Assembly (NCBI GenBank): GCA_013362835.1
Contig: JABFVJ010000362.1
Location: forward strand, 1-6,660
Source: Nonomuraea sp.
GTDB taxonomy: Bacteria; Actinomycetota; Actinomycetes; Streptosporangiales; Streptosporangiaceae
Length of the DNA stretch: 6,660 nt
Direction of reading: 5' to 3'
Shown here one piece after another: positions 5,027 to 6,660 of this stretch. Position 1 is the stretch's first letter. Each line of letters opens with the position of its first letter. The translations under genes and the position numbers were made by a program. The notes under the pieces are model-generated. The model did no database searches and had not been told where the DNA came from. It saw nothing but the letters and a program-made list of their open reading frames with translations.

Positions 5027-6316
5027 ATGACACCGGACCTCACCATCGGCGTGGTCGGACCACACGACCTTGTCGAGCGAGTCATGCTGATGGGTCACGC
5101 CGCGGCACCGCTGCCGTGTCGCCTGGTCGCCGCGGCCTACCGCGACGAGCAGGAGGCGCCCGACAAGGTGACACGGCTCGGTCCCGGTGTCGACGCATGT
5201 CTGTTCGCCAGCCCGGTCCCTTATGACCTGGCCAGGCGTTCCGGCGTGCTGACGATGCCCGCGACGTACGTGCAACTCGGCGGAGCGGCATTGGTGGCGG
5301 CGTTGGCGAAGGCCGCGCTGGACACTCGAATGGACCCGCAACGGGTCAGCGTGGACGTGGTCAGCAGGGCGGATGTCGAGGAGGCGTACACCGATCTAGG
5401 GATACCGGCGACAGATGTGCACAGCCGTGACGAGCCGGGAGCCACCGGCACGATCGCGGCCTACCATGAACGACTCGCCCGCCAGGGCGCGACCTCGGGA
5501 GCGCTGACGTGCCTGCCCGCGGTGGCCGAACGCCTGCACGCCGCGGGCGTACCGGTCATCAGGATCAGGCCGACCTCGGCCGCGGTCCGTACGGCGCTGC
5601 ACACCGCGGCGCTGCTCGGGGCGCATCACCGGCTGGAGGAGTCACAGCTCACCGTGGTGCTGGTGGAGGTGCCGACGCTGCGCGAGCCCGTGCGGCGCGC
5701 GGCGCCGCGCTACTGGCGCGACGAGCTGCGGCTCTCGCTGCACCGGCTGCTGGTCCAGGAGGCGAACCGGATCAACGCGACCGTCTGGCCGATCGACGAT
5801 CACAGCTACCTGGTCACCGCGACCAGGGGTTCGATCGCGGCGGCCACCGACGGGTTCAGGGTGCTGCCCTTCGCGGCCAGGATCCGGGACGAGCTGGGGC
5901 TGGCCGTCGAGGTGGGCGTCGGCATGGGGCGGACGACACACGACGCGGAGTCACACGCGCGGGCCGCGCTGGCCCGCACGCAAGCGGGCAAACAAGCCCA
6001 GGGATTCGCGGTGGACCGCGAAGGGCGGGCCCTCATCCCGGCCCCCCGGATGCCACCGACCGGGTCCACCGCGCTCAAACCCAAGGGCGTGGAGGTACTG
6101 GCCAGACTCGCGGCCAAGCTCGAAGGCGGCGACACGGTGGTCGACGCCGAAGGCGCGGGCAAGATGCTCGGGGTGACGCCTCGCACGGCTCGGCGGTTGC
6201 TGCGCACGCTGGTTGACGAGGGACTCGCGTGGCCGCTCCCCCCGAACCGCACCCCGCAACCCGGGCGTCCGCGGCAGCTGTACCGCCTCATCGTGGAGAA
6301 GCTCGGCCCCCGGTGA
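5027..6316 (+). CDS. Probable transcription regulator: sensor-like domain, degenerate GGDEF-like domain, C-terminal winged helix
   Basis: I cannot name this protein, but its layout is readable. From ATG 5027 it has 429 residues and no signal peptide or membrane segment. Residues 1-205 look like alternating strands and helices (LTIGVVGPHDLVERVM at 5-20; AVAERLHAAGVPVIRIRPTS at 165-184), resembling a PrpR_N-type or receiver-like sensing fold. Residues 207-335 resemble a degenerate GGDEF/nucleotide-cyclase fold: DDHSYLV at 257-263 sits where GGDEF would be, and VEVGVGMGRTTHDAESHARAAL (294-315) matches its later strand and helix. Metal and GTP residues appear lost. Residues 368-425 fit a winged helix (VTPRTARRLLRTLVDEGL at 383-400), suggesting DNA binding. 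Start: in-frame GTG 4907 (GGAAAAG six bases upstream) and ATG 4967 are alternatives, but codons between 4907 and 5026 have only 23 of 40 G/C third bases, so 5027 is preferred. A strong terminator follows. Confidence 0.8.
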   Translation: MTPDLTIGVVGPHDLVERVMLMGHAAAPLPCRLVAAAYRDEQEAPDKVTRLGPGVDACLFASPVPYDLARRSGVLTMPATYVQLGGAALVAALAKAALDTRMDPQRVSVDVVSRADVEEAYTDLGIPATDVHSRDEPGATGTIAAYHERLARQGATSGALTCLPAVAERLHAAGVPVIRIRPTSAAVRTALHTAALLGAHHRLEESQLTVVLVEVPTLREPVRRAAPRYWRDELRLSLHRLLVQEANRINATVWPIDDHSYLVTATRGSIAAATDGFRVLPFAARIRDELGLAVEVGVGMGRTTHDAESHARAALARTQAGKQAQGFAVDREGRALIPAPRMPPTGSTALKPKGVEVLARLAAKLEGGDTVVDAEGAGKMLGVTPRTARRLLRTLVDEGLAWPLPPNRTPQPGRPRQLYRLIVEKLGPR

Positions 6317-6324
6317 TCCCCGGT

Positions 6325-6353
6325 CCCCGCCGCCTCTTTCCCAGGCGGCGGGG
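6325..6353 (+). terminator. Strong hairpin terminator after the regulator gene
   Basis: CCCCGCCGCC (6325-6334) pairs perfectly with GGCGGCGGGG (6344-6353) around the loop TCTTTCCCA. It begins eight bases after the regulator stop and is followed by a T-rich but interrupted tract (TGTTCTTT at 6361-6368), as is usual for actinomycete terminators. Confidence 0.85.
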
Positions 6354-6368
6354 CTCTGGGTGTTCTTT

Positions 6369-6408
6369 GCCGTCTTTACGGCTTCGCCGGGTGGGCCCGG
6401 ACGCCGTA
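6369..6408. repeat. Nested hairpins with alternative pairing downstream of the terminator
   Basis: ACGGC (6378-6382) can pair with GCCGT at 6369-6373 around a CTTT loop. Alternatively TACGGC (6377-6382) can pair with GCCGTA at 6403-6408, enclosing a further hairpin CCGGG (6387-6391)/CCCGG (6396-6400). The two folds exclude each other. A second tandem terminator is the simplest reading. Confidence 0.45.
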
Positions 6409-6500
6409 CAGGGCCGGGGGCCTCCAGGGAGACGGGGTCTGAGCCCGCACGTGGCCGGCCGCCGTTACGACGCGCTGTGGAGGTGGTTGGGTGCCTGCTT

Positions 6501-6542
6501 CTTGACCTGGGGAGTCAAGGGTACAGACTTCCCCTTTGACTC
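6501..6542. repeat. Overlapping inverted repeats carrying TTGAC motifs
   Basis: CTTGAC (6501-6506) pairs with GTCAAG (6514-6519). Overlapping it, GAGTCAAGGG (6512-6521) pairs with CCCTTTGACTC (6532-6542) with one bulged T. The two pairings compete for the same bases. TTGACC recurs at 6558-6563. The cluster sits just upstream of the possible next gene, so it may be an operator array or hold -35 elements. Confidence 0.4.
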
Positions 6543-6573
6543 TTGTGAACTTATTGGTTGACCCGAGTAGATC
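6543..6573 (+). promoter_or_regulatory. Weak candidate promoter for the downstream reading frame
   Basis: TTGTGA (6543-6548) and TAGATC (6568-6573) are 19 bases apart; GTAGAT one base earlier gives 18. The -10-like box ends five bases before ATG 6579, which would make a leaderless mRNA. Both boxes are poor matches. An alternative is TTGGTT (6554-6559) with TATGTT (6578-6583), 18 bases apart, which would instead place the transcript start beyond that ATG. Confidence 0.25.
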
Positions 6574-6578
6574 CGGGT

Positions 6579-6660
6579 ATGTTCTCCCACGCCCCCGATC
6601 GACGGGATTCGGACGGGGGCACCAAACTCTTCCGATGGCGGCGCATCCGTCGAGACGCTG
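6579..6660 (+). CDS. Possible 5' end of an unidentified gene, cut by window edge
   Basis: ATG 6579 opens a frame that continues to the window end without a stop, 27 codons, beginning MFSHAPDRRDSDGG and continuing with an arginine-rich stretch. I do not recognise it. There is no Shine-Dalgarno sequence before the ATG, so a leaderless start would be required. The inverted repeat GCCCCCG (6591-6597)/CGGGGGC (6614-6620) falls inside it. An open frame this short in GC-rich DNA is weak evidence, and the true start could lie beyond the window. Confidence 0.3.
   Translation, partial: MFSHAPDRRDSDGGTKLFRWRRIRRDA

Larger units (their letters stand above)
6317..6578. other. Non-coding stretch between the regulator and a possible next gene
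   Basis: This region holds the 10-bp-stem terminator, the nested hairpins and then, from about 6500, AT-richer DNA with several TTGAC motifs. Reading frames that cross it on the plus strand have no family resemblance and run through the terminator, so I do not call genes in them. I looked for a tRNA cloverleaf and its T-arm sequence and found none. Confidence 0.6.

Noticed and set aside
6213..6561. Plus-strand open frames of about 110 codons over the regulator's 3' end and beyond
   Set aside because: They overlap the regulator's winged helix out of frame and read straight through a strong terminator. The translations are Pro/Arg/Gly-rich without motifs.
6480..6660. tRNA gene in the AT-richer downstream region
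   Set aside because: No cloverleaf could be assembled and the T-arm consensus is missing; GGGATTCGG at 6604-6612 has no matching arm.

Overview
The window is high-GC DNA with strongly G/C-biased third codon positions, GTG starts and a CorA, PurC and PurD of actinobacterial type. This points to an actinomycete; a Streptosporangiales-like genome is my guess, not something the sequence proves. No insertion sequence, CRISPR array, rRNA or tRNA was recognised. The coding content is mainly housekeeping metabolism, so the less ordinary material is in the intergenic DNA and in the last complete gene.

Layout. (1) 1-1073, minus strand: most of a CorA-type Mg2+/Co2+ transporter, cut by the window start just inside its last membrane helix. 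(2) 1074-1431: a divergent gap of about 360 bp between corA and purD, unusually rich in inverted repeats. Its centre, 1167-1254, can fold into a three-way junction with a 13-bp closing stem; read on the minus strand it would sit in the corA leader, followed by a second stem and then the corA ribosome binding site. (3) 1432-3482, plus strand: purD and purC, overlapping by ATGA, encoding two steps of de novo IMP synthesis. (4) 3560-4825: a MurA-family enolpyruvyl transferase with its own good ribosome binding site and no visible terminator before it. (5) About 5027-6316: a probable transcription regulator with a sensor-like N-terminal region, a degenerate GGDEF/nucleotide-cyclase-like middle and a C-terminal winged helix. 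A near-perfect 17-bp palindrome lies between murA and this gene. (6) 6317-6660: a strong 10-bp-stem terminator, further hairpins, a cluster of TTGAC motifs in overlapping inverted repeats, and possibly the first 27 codons of another plus-strand gene running off the window.

How the parts work together. PurD and PurC act in the same pathway and are probably translationally coupled. MurA opens peptidoglycan precursor synthesis; purC and murA may share a transcript, but nothing visible links them functionally. The regulator follows murA on the same strand, with a candidate operator in between, so autoregulation or control of murA is a reasonable hypothesis. CorA is read in the opposite direction and appears independent of the purine genes apart from the shared intergenic region.
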